IMG/VR virus record: IMGVR_UViG_3300036850_000029
Location: 1-55,682 of that record
From: a virus
DNA: 55,682 nucleotides
Strand: one strand, 5' to 3'
Shown in pieces: positions 47,978 to 55,670 of the stretch. Position numbers and translations under genes: made by a program. Under the pieces are notes generated by a model. It ran no database searches. It saw nothing but the letters and a program-made list of their open reading frames with translations, and was not told where the DNA came from. Position 1 is the first letter of the stretch, and every line of letters begins with the position of its first letter.

Positions 47978-50286
47978 GCTTGGGTGATGGTCAAATCGTC
48001 GATATACCCGACAAAATTTGTCCCTCCCCACGCTTCGGCAAGTATCTCAACAACGCCAGCCTCCGTCGGCTGGAACGTAATCGTGATTTCTTCCCAGACG
48101 TTTGCACCAGCACTCATCGCCGCTGTCACATCATTCGGAATCCCGCTCAACTGAGCGCCTTTGCAATTCAATCGCAGAGTCAATCCTGTGTCCGTTCTTC
48201 GCAGCCAAGCCTTGAAAGTAACCAGCGCATTTGCTGCACAAGCCACCTTGGCAATGCTAAGATCCAACGGATACGTCGCGCTACGATTAGTGCTCGTAGG
48301 CAGCAACGCCCATGAAATTCCTGATGCTGTGTGACGAACGGTCGCCTCGCTACGGATCAATCCTCCGTCTGTGAAAATCTGATGGTTGTCAGCGATGCCG
48401 TCGTGTTTTTCGGAGAAGATGCGGGAGTTAGCGAAAGCTGTTTGTCCTGTTACTTCTGTGCCTTCTGACATGGTAAAGTTTCGGATGTAGTTTATTCCTA
48501 CAGTATTAGTAACAGAAGACGGATTTCCAGACGTTGATCCCGAATAAATAATGTTGTTGTTTCCCGGTATAGCACTTACTCCGTTGGTACCATTATTATT
48601 GGCCCCATTCAACGTCGTGATACTGTTTCTGGAACTGTTGAAGAATTGAACTCCGTTGCTACCGTTATTGTTTGCACCGTTCAAAGTCGTGATCTTGTTG
48701 TTGGAACTGCTTGAGATAAAAACGCCGTTGGTACCATTATTATTGGCCCTATTCAACGTCGTGATCGTGTTGCTGAATCCTGTGGACATACTTACTCCGT
48801 TGGTACCATTATTATTGGCCCCATTCAACGTCGTGATACTGTTTCCGTTCCCTACCCCAAAGTTGACTCCGTTGGTACTATTGTTGTTTGCCCCATTCAA
48901 CGTCGTGATCGTGTTGCTGAAGCTGCTTTGTGTAAAAAACATACCGTGGTTGTAACGTACCAATCCGAATTTATTAAGACTTACAAAGCTTTTTGAATTT
49001 AGCGTAATACCTCCATCCCCAAGCCCATTCTGACCATCGAACCAAGTCTCCAAGGTTTGTGTGCTCATGTCCGTTCGATCCCAACCACCTTCAAATGAAA
49101 TGAGATTGCCATCTGTTCCAGAATCCTGGACATCATTGACTGGCGCGGAGGCTACAGCCATGACTGTTTTGATAGTCTCTCTCTTGTAAGTCGTCACTGT
49201 CTCAGTCACGCCTGAATAACCACGCCAATTCGTATCAGTTGGAATTGTGTTAACCCGCATATCTAACACTACCCTTGTCCCATTTATCGACTGAATACCG
49301 TGCCATGTTTCCCCAGCCGTGTTCTTCCCAATCAAGCTTGTCAGCGTGAGACTGTCCGCGCTGCTGGATACCTTGCACGCTAGAACGTTTGAAATCAAAA
49401 ATGTCTGAGCGCCGTTGTCTGTGTTCACCACGAAACCGATAGACTCAATGGCTGCGCCCAAAGCTCCCGCCATATCAACCGTGATTGGCATCCATTGATT
49501 GAGAGCCGCGAAAGCAGGGATATTGATCGTGTTAACCGGAGTCACGCCTGCTGCATCAGAGCAAAGAGTCAGTGATGTGGAAGCCGCCAATCCAAGCGTG
49601 CCTGCCGTCTGCTTGATCCAGAACGATACCTGTTGCTTGGATGAAAGATCCAGCGTGCCAGTTGGAAAGTAGGCCGCCAGTCCGGTTGTGAAACCTACTG
49701 CAACCGCAATCGAGTCTGATACGTCGCTGCACTTGAAATCTGACGTGTTCAGTGAAGTCGTCACATTCGCGCTCGCTGTCCACGCCACCCGTCCTTCACC
49801 ACGATTCGCGAAGCTCGCAATGTTCTGCGTGAGTGCAGACGCCAGTGTCACCCGCGAGTTGTTTCTCAATCTTGCTGTCCCACTCGCGCCACCTATCCCG
49901 TTCCCAGTGCTACCAACCAACTCGAACGTGTTCGCCGCTACGCTCGCGACTTCCCATGTTCCATTCGCGTTCGTGTTTGTCGTGTGACCCGTGATGATGA
50001 TTGTGTCTCCGTTCGCGTAACCGTGGCCAGTGAGTGTTACCTCAATCGGAGCCGCATTCGTGCTGCTCACGATGTTCTGTGTAGGAGCAAGTCCTCCCAC
50101 TCGATCTGTCCATACTCCCGTAATCCCAAGCGAAGTCGGAGCAGGACTGCCCATCACTCGGATTACGTCGCCAGGGGCTATGCGTGCGGCTGTAGCTCCC
50201 GACGTGAAGGTTTTCCATCGGTTCGCAAAGGACAAACCATCTGCGGCGTCTGAACCGTCCTCGTACGATAAAAAGTAGGTGGCCAA
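47974..50286 (-). CDS. Beta-helix tailspike protein, 770 aa
   Basis: Start TTG at 50286 with GGAG upstream, since no ATG is suitable. The N-terminal ~60 residues (TYFLSYEDGSDAADGLSF) resemble tail-binding regions of phage spikes. The central part is beta-rich with ITTLNGANNNGTNGV units, five copies of 24 residues near 450-575, typical of a right-handed beta-helix turn. The C-terminus looks like a carbohydrate-binding jelly roll (ending VEILAEAWGGTNFVGYIDDL). It likely binds or degrades host polysaccharide. Confidence 0.72.
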   Translation of the reverse strand: MATYFLSYEDGSDAADGLSFANRWKTFTSGATAARIAPGDVIRVMGSPAPTSLGITGVWTDRVGGLAPTQNIVSSTNAAPIEVTLTGHGYANGDTIIITGHTTNTNANGTWEVASVAANTFELVGSTGNGIGGASGTARLRNNSRVTLASALTQNIASFANRGEGRVAWTASANVTTSLNTSDFKCSDVSDSIAVAVGFTTGLAAYFPTGTLDLSSKQQVSFWIKQTAGTLGLAASTSLTLCSDAAGVTPVNTINIPAFAALNQWMPITVDMAGALGAAIESIGFVVNTDNGAQTFLISNVLACKVSSSADSLTLTSLIGKNTAGETWHGIQSINGTRVVLDMRVNTIPTDTNWRGYSGVTETVTTYKRETIKTVMAVASAPVNDVQDSGTDGNLISFEGGWDRTDMSTQTLETWFDGQNGLGDGGITLNSKSFVSLNKFGLVRYNHGMFFTQSSFSNTITTLNGANNNSTNGVNFGVGNGNSITTLNGANNNGTNGVSMSTGFSNTITTLNRANNNGTNGVFISSSSNNKITTLNGANNNGSNGVQFFNSSRNSITTLNGANNNGTNGVSAIPGNNNIIYSGSTSGNPSSVTNTVGINYIRNFTMSEGTEVTGQTAFANSRIFSEKHDGIADNHQIFTDGGLIRSEATVRHTASGISWALLPTSTNRSATYPLDLSIAKVACAANALVTFKAWLRRTDTGLTLRLNCKGAQLSGIPNDVTAAMSAGANVWEEITITFQPTEAGVVEILAEAWGGTNFVGYIDDLTITQA
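48560..48915 (-). repeat. Five 72-bp tandem repeats within the tailspike gene
   Basis: Attcaacgtcgtgat-like blocks recur at about 48607, 48679, 48751, 48823 and 48895, exactly 72 bp apart. They encode 24-residue beta-helix rungs. Silent and amino acid changes between copies show they are not very recent, but they could still gain or lose units by recombination. Confidence 0.85.
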
Positions 50287-50304
50287 TTTATTTGTTCTCC
50301 GTGA

Positions 50305-50586
50305 TTAAGGGTCTGGTGCCGCAATAAACGGTTGTGCCTGCCATGCTACATCCATTCCGTCTGTGTCGATTGAATCTTTTGCAGTCACATTAACGAATGG
50401 TTGAGCCTGCCACGCGAAGTCCATCGTCTCAAGATCCGCCTTGTTTGGCAACGCGCCTTCAGGCGGCGGAACAGGAGCGTTCGCAATCTCACAAAGCAAC
50501 TGTGTCTTGATCGCCGCACGTTGTCTGGGTGGCAGGCAAACGAAGCATTTGCCGTCACTCAGCAATTGATTCACGTCACAAGCCAT
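50305..50586 (-). CDS. Small CFxCLPxxQ protein, 93 aa
   Basis: It starts ACDVNQLLSDGKCFVCLPPRQRAAIKTQLLCEIA, the same motif as the next upstream gene. The C-terminal half has an internal repeat, DFAWQAQPFV and DVAWQAQPFI. It is likely a virion part, perhaps linking spike and capsid. The motif is also seen at the N-terminus of the repeat-rich fibre. Confidence 0.6.
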   Translation of the reverse strand: MACDVNQLLSDGKCFVCLPPRQRAAIKTQLLCEIANAPVPPPEGALPNKADLETMDFAWQAQPFVNVTAKDSIDTDGMDVAWQAQPFIAAPDP

Positions 50587-50590
50587 GACG

Positions 50591-50815
50591 CTACGCCTCG
50601 CTTATCTCGCAAAGAAGTTGGCTTTGAACGGCGCTCTGTTGAGGCTCTGTCAATCTCATGAACGGTTCAGCCGCATCTATCAACTCATCAACCGTCTGCG
50701 TATTGCCAGCGATCTCTTTGAGAAGTTGAGTTTGAATCGCGAGGATCTGTTTGGTTGGAAGACACGAAAAACAGCCGCCATCAGCCAGGAGTTGATTAGG
50801 ATCGCACGATGCCAT
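50591..50815 (-). CDS. Small CFxCLPxxQ protein, paralogue, 74 aa
   Basis: Contains SCDPNQLLADGGCFSCLPTKQ and QTQLLKEIAG, matching the gene at 50305-50586, then a helical part with a second QSQLLCEISEA. It is coupled closely to its neighbour (4 bp). Function unknown, probably structural. Confidence 0.6.
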   Translation of the reverse strand: MASCDPNQLLADGGCFSCLPTKQILAIQTQLLKEIAGNTQTVDELIDAAEPFMRLTEPQQSAVQSQLLCEISEA

Positions 50816-50817
50816 AA

Positions 50818-51096
50818 TCAGTAATCAGCCGCCATTGCATCAATCTCTTTGTCAGCCGAATGTTGAACCGGCACATCCTCGTCATCGTTTGAAATGACTT
50901 TTTCGTTGGGCTGAACACCGCGCTCAAGGGGCTTGCCATCTATGTGTGTGATCGTAAAACGCTCTCCGATCTTGATCCACTTCACCATTGCCTCGCCCTC
51001 ATCCTGTCCCATTGCAACCGTTCCTTCAGGCGGAGTGAACTCGACGCCGGGATAGTTGTCGTGCATTTGCATAAGGATCGGGAGTGGCCAACCCAT
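50818..51096 (-). CDS. Capsid-neighbour protein, 92 aa
   Basis: 20 bp after the capsid gene, with GGGAG upstream. A beta-like middle (AMVKWIKIGERFTITHIDG) and an acidic C-terminus. It could be a decoration or joining protein. No recognised family. Confidence 0.55.
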   Translation of the reverse strand: MGWPLPILMQMHDNYPGVEFTPPEGTVAMGQDEGEAMVKWIKIGERFTITHIDGKPLERGVQPNEKVISNDDEDVPVQHSADKEIDAMAADY

Positions 51097-51116
51097 TGTC
51101 AGCCACTCCCGCTTGG

Positions 51117-52658
51117 TTATTCAAGGCCGCAAACAACGTCCAGTTCGACGCTGTTACACGTCGAATCGTCCAGCAGCAACGGATTGGCGTTTCCAACTGC
51201 GCTGAACGTGCCCAACGAGCCAACGTTCGCATTCAGCCAGACAACCAGCGCATCCATGTCTGCCAACGGTCCTGATGCGTCATGCACAATCGGCACACCA
51301 TTACAGGTAATGCTCTCGTCATCCGCACTGATCGAGTAGGTTTCCCCCTCGCCCAGTTCGCACAGAGTGAACGACATCTGCGGGTTCGGGCACGGATCAT
51401 TCGCGCTGTTGTAATCCTGCTCAACATAGCCAGGATCATCGGAGCAAGGCTCCTCACAGGCGATGCAAGAACGATCGCGCAGCGACAGAATCGCAATGAC
51501 CCATTCAGGCCGCACGTACTGTGTCGCATTCACGAAGTCCGCAATGAACTTGCCCTTGTTACGCCGGGTGTTCTCGATCACGCAACCATTCGAGTCCGCC
51601 CCGAGGTTGTCCTGAACGAACTGCCATTTGCCGCCAAAATCACGGGCTGCAAACGGCATCATCGGGTTGATCTGGGTGTTGCTGCGAACCAGCGATTTCA
51701 TCGCCATCCGGTTCCAGATGAAGTCGATCTGGTAATGGGCATTCACCCATTGATCGTTCACGACTCCCTTGATCCCTTGCGTCGCCGCCTCGTTCACATA
51801 CGGGTAAACGCGTTGAAGCGTCACGCCGTCGTTGAGCAACTGATACCGGATTGGGAACATGTCGATGCGGATACCGAAGTTCCCCACCGCGTCCGTGATG
51901 CCGTACTTATACAGCGCACCCCCCTTGACGAAGTTGTCGAACCGATACATCGCCTGCAACTCGGCATTGCCTTCGCGCAAGCGCCATGCCGTCTCGATGT
52001 CCGTCACAAACTCAAACATCGGGGGCATGTCAGGAACCGATCCGAGATAGCCGTTGAGCATCAGCGGAACAACGAATCGCTGAAGCATCTGAACGGTCAG
52101 CAAGCACGTCGGCAACACGCTCGGCACAATCTCCGTGCAATCACCGTTATCCGTGTAGGTGAATTCAGTCAGTGCCAAGCTCGAAACCACCTTCGTACCA
52201 GCCCCGCGAAATGCTTCCGTGCGGAACCGATCCGAGATGATGATATTCGTCGCCTGCTTCAACTGCTCGACGTACCCGGCAAACTGAGCTTTCGCCCGGT
52301 CCGCACTGAGAATCAGGTCGTAGCAGAAAAGCTGACTCTTGAACGATTTGCGCTGGAGACTGTAACTGTCCCTGGTCGTACCAAATCCAATCTCCGTTTC
52401 GTTGGGATCGCAAGGGGTGCCGATACAGGATTCAACCGTGACGTCTTCCCAGCAACCGGCGAGGTTAGGGAAAACACGGTTAATCCGGTCGAACGTATGA
52501 GAAACGCCATCCTGTGCCGGGAAGCTCCCGAGCATCACGTGGCCCACCCAACCGTCGGTTGGTGTGATGTCCTTGATTAACAACTCGTCGAGATGTTCCA
52601 CGCGACGAATGAGGATGTCCGAGAAAGCCTTACAAGAGAGACTGCCTGCTTCTGCCAT
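51117..52658 (-). CDS. Probable major capsid protein, 513 aa
   Basis: Length, location in a structural cluster and the long structured leader fit a major head protein. The middle part (~90-370) has FRTEAFRGAGTKVVSS, VTDIETAWRLREGNAELQ and VNDQWVNAHYQIDFIWNR, which read as a large alpha/beta fold. The C-terminal ~100 residues are Cys-rich (CIACEEPCSDDPG) and probably a surface domain. No HK97 motif can be named from the sequence alone. No other protein of fitting size and type is available. Confidence 0.58.
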   Translation of the reverse strand: MAEAGSLSCKAFSDILIRRVEHLDELLIKDITPTDGWVGHVMLGSFPAQDGVSHTFDRINRVFPNLAGCWEDVTVESCIGTPCDPNETEIGFGTTRDSYSLQRKSFKSQLFCYDLILSADRAKAQFAGYVEQLKQATNIIISDRFRTEAFRGAGTKVVSSLALTEFTYTDNGDCTEIVPSVLPTCLLTVQMLQRFVVPLMLNGYLGSVPDMPPMFEFVTDIETAWRLREGNAELQAMYRFDNFVKGGALYKYGITDAVGNFGIRIDMFPIRYQLLNDGVTLQRVYPYVNEAATQGIKGVVNDQWVNAHYQIDFIWNRMAMKSLVRSNTQINPMMPFAARDFGGKWQFVQDNLGADSNGCVIENTRRNKGKFIADFVNATQYVRPEWVIAILSLRDRSCIACEEPCSDDPGYVEQDYNSANDPCPNPQMSFTLCELGEGETYSISADDESITCNGVPIVHDASGPLADMDALVVWLNANVGSLGTFSAVGNANPLLLDDSTCNSVELDVVCGLE

Positions 52659-52682
52659 AGTTTTCGTGCTCCAAAGTGTTAT

Positions 52683-52698
52683 GGACGCAAATGCGTCC
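52683..52698 (-). promoter_or_regulatory. Hairpin in front of the capsid ribosome site
   Basis: GGACGCAAATGCGTCC is a perfect self-complementary stem of up to 7 bp, ending 24 bp before the capsid start codon. It would form in the mRNA next to GGAG and could protect the message or control translation. Confidence 0.5.
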
Positions 52699-52777
52699 GG
52701 TTTACTTCGTAGCGGGCGTTTGACTACGGCAGCTCGAACATTTCCGAGAAGCCTCGACCCTTCTTTCAGAGTCTCCC

Positions 52778-52839
52778 AAAAGTTGCGGATGGCAGCTTTT
52801 AGAGTGGCTTAACACTTGAACCCAGAATCGCCGCAACTT
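52778..52839 (-). promoter_or_regulatory. Mutually exclusive stems (attenuator-like)
   Basis: On the minus strand AAGTTGCGG (complement of 52831-52839) can pair with CCGCAACTT (52780-52788). The same downstream segment can instead pair with AAAAGCTGC (52792-52800), giving a stem that ends in TTTT. The two pairings cannot coexist. This is the logic of an attenuator. Confidence 0.45.
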
Positions 52840-52901
52840 GGCCAACCTGAATTCGCCTCCGTAGCAAGCCAGAGGACTTTACCGATACATTGCTGAATGG
52901 A

Positions 52902-52930
52902 CGGATACGCTCACGCCTTGAACTTGTCAA
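52902..52930 (-). promoter_or_regulatory. Candidate promoter for the capsid operon
   Basis: On the minus strand a perfect TTGACA (52925-52930) lies 17 bp from TATCCG (52902-52907), a weak -10. Transcription would start about 240 bp before the capsid gene, leaving the structured leader. Confidence 0.42.
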
Positions 52931-52963
52931 GCAGATCGAGTTGGTTCATAAAGGGTTCAATTA

Positions 52964-53908
52964 TTAGACATCAAGTTCACACGATTTATCAAAAGCCCGT
53001 TCAGCACAAGAACATGGAATGTCAGGCTCGGAGTTCGCCGGTTCATCGAAGAGGTCTTTTTCATTTGCGAGTTGCTCGATTAGTTCGTAAGGCTCTCCTA
53101 GCCTAAAGTGTTTTCCGTTTCGGGTCTCTCCGTTTGCAGATTTCTTGGATTCCCACCCCTTCCACCACCCAAGCAATCCCGGATTCTCTTTGACCAGCTT
53201 CACTCGTTTCCATTTCGCTTTCAAAAAGCAAAGATCGCAGTTTCCTTGGTAACTCTTCAGCCTCAGATCGAAACAATTCTCCTGCCAGAACTTAATTACG
53301 TCCGCTTCGGTCACGCCCCACTCAACCAAAGGAAAACGTGGGTGCTCGAAACTGTCGCAATTAGCGAGGATCTGGATTGATCGGTGGCTTTCGTCTTTTC
53401 TGATTCCAATGATGCTTGCGTATTCTTTCAGCCCGATGGAGAACAGATACCGCATCGCCGTGCGTATCTTGAGTTGGATGGAGCATCCTCGACTTACCAC
53501 ATTCGGAAGCACGGTCATCCAGTTAAGCAGTTCATCGAATGGCTCCCCACGCCTGCTGGCCGTTTCATAGGTAACGATTTTGTACCAGTGAACAGTCTCT
53601 CCGATGGCTGCGGCTTTTGCGAGATTGGCGTTTCTTCTCGCCGTAGGGAAAATGCCATCAGGAATATCAGATGCCAGTTTTCGGGTGTACTCTACCCATA
53701 CAATGGGAACCTCCCATCTGGTCTGGACTTCATTGACGAAATCGAGTGTTTCCGGCATCTCCTTGCCTGTGTTGCAGAATATCGTGACATAATCATCCCG
53801 ATAGTGTGGATATGCGTCGAGCAACTTACGAAGCATGAACCCACTTGTTCTTCCACCGGAAAAGAGCACAGCGGGTTGGGGGGCCTTAATGTGAATTGGT
53901 TCGCTCAT
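52964..53908 (-). CDS. PP-loop / PAPS reductase-like enzyme, 314 aa
   Basis: The ATG at 53908 begins a normal N-terminus. A longer form to 53986 is not needed. SGGRTSG at 17-23 is the PP-loop of adenine nucleotide alpha hydrolases, then VTIFCNTGKE and CDLCFLKAKWKRV. The end has a CSCAERAF Cys cluster with another Cys after it. Relatives include PAPS reductases and DndC. DNA phosphorothioation or tRNA and cofactor chemistry are possible, but no dnd partners are seen. It is followed by the capsid leader. Confidence 0.75.
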   Translation of the reverse strand: MSEPIHIKAPQPAVLFSGGRTSGFMLRKLLDAYPHYRDDYVTIFCNTGKEMPETLDFVNEVQTRWEVPIVWVEYTRKLASDIPDGIFPTARRNANLAKAAAIGETVHWYKIVTYETASRRGEPFDELLNWMTVLPNVVSRGCSIQLKIRTAMRYLFSIGLKEYASIIGIRKDESHRSIQILANCDSFEHPRFPLVEWGVTEADVIKFWQENCFDLRLKSYQGNCDLCFLKAKWKRVKLVKENPGLLGWWKGWESKKSANGETRNGKHFRLGEPYELIEQLANEKDLFDEPANSEPDIPCSCAERAFDKSCELDV

Positions 53909-54021
53909 TGTAATAAAACGACCCCAGCATCCAATGGCGTGATCGTCGGGCTTTGAAAACCCTAGAAACTCAGATGCCGGGGCCAAGATTTATTGTGTTC
54001 GATCACGCGCCTCAAATCCTA

Positions 54022-54050
54022 CTGACAATCCTTGGTGAATCAAGCATAAA
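54022..54050 (+). promoter_or_regulatory. Candidate promoter for the early plus-strand operon
   Basis: CTGACA (54022-54027) and CATAAA (54045-54050) are 17 bp apart, between divergent genes. Transcription would start at or very near the ATG at 54057. Confidence 0.38.
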
Positions 54051-54056
54051 TGGCTC

Positions 54057-54347
54057 ATGCCCGACTTGGCGATGAAACTGAAACCGGATCGAATGAGGAT
54101 TGAGAATTACGCTGATCTGACCAATTTACCTGAACCTGGCCGAATCGTGACGATTCTTGGGATACGCGAGATTCATTTTTTCGATGACAAGACACATCGA
54201 GCGTATTGGGTGGCAGCGTGGTTGAAAGTGCCTGAGACGGCTGAATTGTTCATTCAGGAATGCAATCGAATTTTCGCCGGTGTCCATTTCGAGAAATGGG
54301 AATACGGGACGAAACGATTCGAGGCCGAAGGGATAAAGATCGGTTGA
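54057..54347 (+). CDS. Hypothetical protein, 96 aa
   Basis: First gene of the plus-strand early block. Beta strands (GRIVTILGIREIHFFDD, HRAYWVAAWLKV) and a helix (AELFIQECNRIF). An in-frame ATG at 54072 is an alternative. No clear ribosome site. Function unknown. Confidence 0.57.
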   Translation: MPDLAMKLKPDRMRIENYADLTNLPEPGRIVTILGIREIHFFDDKTHRAYWVAAWLKVPETAELFIQECNRIFAGVHFEKWEYGTKRFEAEGIKIG

Positions 54348-54474
54348 GCTTCATGCAGGCAGGACACGCGCATGGGAGATCGTCGTTGATGGGAAGCTTC
54401 CCGATCAACAGACCGAACCCGCCGCACACAGGGCACGCTGCATTGATCCAATTTGGCTTCATCATTAGATTCAC
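54250..54474 (-). CDS. Possible zinc-ribbon protein, up to 74 aa
   Basis: ACPVCGGFGLL and CACPACMK form two CxxC pairs as in small zinc ribbons, and in-frame ATGs at 54465 and 54462 would also work. The last ~98 bp run antisense to the gene at 54057-54347, and that part does not look natural. The Cys pattern is the only support. Confidence 0.33.
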   Translation of the reverse strand: MNLMMKPNWINAACPVCGGFGLLIGKLPINDDLPCACPACMKLNRSLSLRPRIVSSRIPISRNGHRRKFDCIPE

Positions 54475-54712
54475 TTAACCATAACAAGTAGACTTCCTGA
54501 AAACTTTCGTCAACGGGATTTTCGGAATGACAGGGGAGCGGGAGCGGGATTATGGTGGCGGGCGTGAGCGTGAGACCGATTACGAGGTTATGGGAGATGA
54601 GTAGCGTCATCCGGTGCCCTGCGTGCCGTGAAACACCCCTACGCTGGCGATCCGAACGCGGGTGAAAACCCCGCCGCGCTCACACTGAACCCAACCCGAA
54701 CTGGATAACGCC
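54475..54712 (+). other. Stretch with no convincing gene
   Basis: A 25-codon plus frame beginning near 54526 is very Gly/Arg/Glu-rich and probably not real. A hairpin GCGGG/CCCGC (54658-54662, 54670-54674) with loop TGAAAAC lies before the GTG start at 54713. Nothing else stands out. Confidence 0.4.
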
Positions 54713-54910
54713 GTGAAAACCCTAATCTTGAACGAATCACTGGTTGAGGCGCTGACAATCCTGCAAGCGAGATACGATGTGGACAAGCGAATGGATGATT
54801 TCTCAAAGCGCGAAACAGGTGAGAAGTTCATCGGCAAAGGAGAGCTTGAGTTATGGATTTCCAAGCAAGTAATGGAGACGTTCAACGCGGCAACCAAAGA
54901 AACACCATGA
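54713..54910 (+). CDS. Small helical protein, 65 aa
   Basis: GTG start, then ATGA overlap with the next gene. It has helices (SLVEALTILQARYDVDKRMDDF) and a charged tail. Function unknown. First of three linked genes that lead across the circle join into the recombination module. Confidence 0.55.
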   Translation: MKTLILNESLVEALTILQARYDVDKRMDDFSKRETGEKFIGKGELELWISKQVMETFNAATKETP

Positions 54911-55263
54911 CCTGTAAAGAAATCAAAGCAGGGATGAGGATCGCCGTTGTCACTGTTTACGAGCTTCATCCTGTTGAAGATGAAGACAGGGTTTTAAACG
55001 GTGAAATGGATGCCTGTGGAGAAGTTATAGTACACGAAGGCCAAAATAAAATGTGGGGCAAACAAATCTGGCCTATACCGTGGTCTGAAAGAGAAAAGAA
55101 GAAGCAGTTGTTTTGCTTCGATATTTTCGGGTGCGAGGGGCAGTTCGAGTTGTTGGATTCAATAGCCAACAACATATCAGCGATGCCTCAAATGTCTTCG
55201 CTGACGCCTCCTTATGAACACATCTCCTACAAGGAATTTTTAGACAAGAAAGAAACACCATGA
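54907..55263 (+). CDS. Hypothetical protein, 118 aa
   Basis: The ATG at 54907 is set by the 4-bp overlap. A strand-rich N-terminus (GMRIAVVTVYELHPVED), a Cys pair near the middle (CFDIFGC) and an acidic C-terminus. It ends in an ATGA overlap. No family recognised. Confidence 0.58.
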   Translation: MTCKEIKAGMRIAVVTVYELHPVEDEDRVLNGEMDACGEVIVHEGQNKMWGKQIWPIPWSEREKKKQLFCFDIFGCEGQFELLDSIANNISAMPQMSSLTPPYEHISYKEFLDKKETP

Positions 55264-55670
55264 CCAAGATCCAGACAATCGAACATTTCATTCAAAAGTT
55301 CACGGCCATAAGCGACGATCAATGGTGCGAGAACAGTCTGCAAGATGCTTTTGGACGACGATGTGCCCTTGGCCATTGCCTGATAGACACCAGCCTGCCG
55401 ATCAAGGACTGTGAATCTGAACGGTTAACCGCACTGTTTCGACATTGCTTGTCCGTTCCACTTGTAAATGACGGATGCGATTCCAGGTATCAACAGCGTC
55501 ATCCGAAGCTTCGCATACTCGCCGCGTTGAACGATCTGTTGCTTAGAGAGCTTGCCGATCTCCCGTCGTCAGACCCTCAGTCTTCTGCCTCAGACGCCCC
55601 CGCTAAAACACCGCATCAAAGCCGTCCTAGAACAACGGTCGTGCGGACAACGCTGACGACGGGAGCTTGA
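55260..55670 (+). CDS. DUF6197-like hypothetical protein, 136 aa
   Basis: The first ~95 residues run FIQKFTAISDDQWCENSL, then GRRCALGHCLID, LTALFRHCLS, NDGC and HPKLRILAALNDLLLRE, the order seen in small proteins of the DUF6197 type found in phages and bacteria. The C-terminal ~38 are Ser/Thr/Pro-rich. Its 3' part is the terminal repeat and reappears at 1-215. Function unknown. Confidence 0.68.
   Translation: MTKIQTIEHFIQKFTAISDDQWCENSLQDAFGRRCALGHCLIDTSLPIKDCESERLTALFRHCLSVPLVNDGCDSRYQQRHPKLRILAALNDLLLRELADLPSSDPQSSASDAPAKTPHQSRPRTTVVRTTLTTGA

Larger units (their letters stand above)
52659..52963 (-). other. Leader region of the capsid gene (305 bp, no gene)
   Basis: No protein-like frame is found on either strand. 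Read on the minus strand it holds, in order, a promoter-like pair, a region able to form two mutually exclusive stems, and a perfect hairpin just before the ribosome site (GGAG). It is the longest apparent untranslated leader in the genome. Confidence 0.6.

Noticed and set aside
51282-52580. 432-codon plus-strand frame opposite the capsid gene
   Set aside because: Arg/His-rich product without recognisable folds. It is an antisense shadow of the 513-aa capsid candidate.
54254-54610. 118-codon minus-strand frame
   Set aside because: Random-looking product in a poorly coding stretch. The alternative frame with two CxxC pairs is the better, though weak, candidate.
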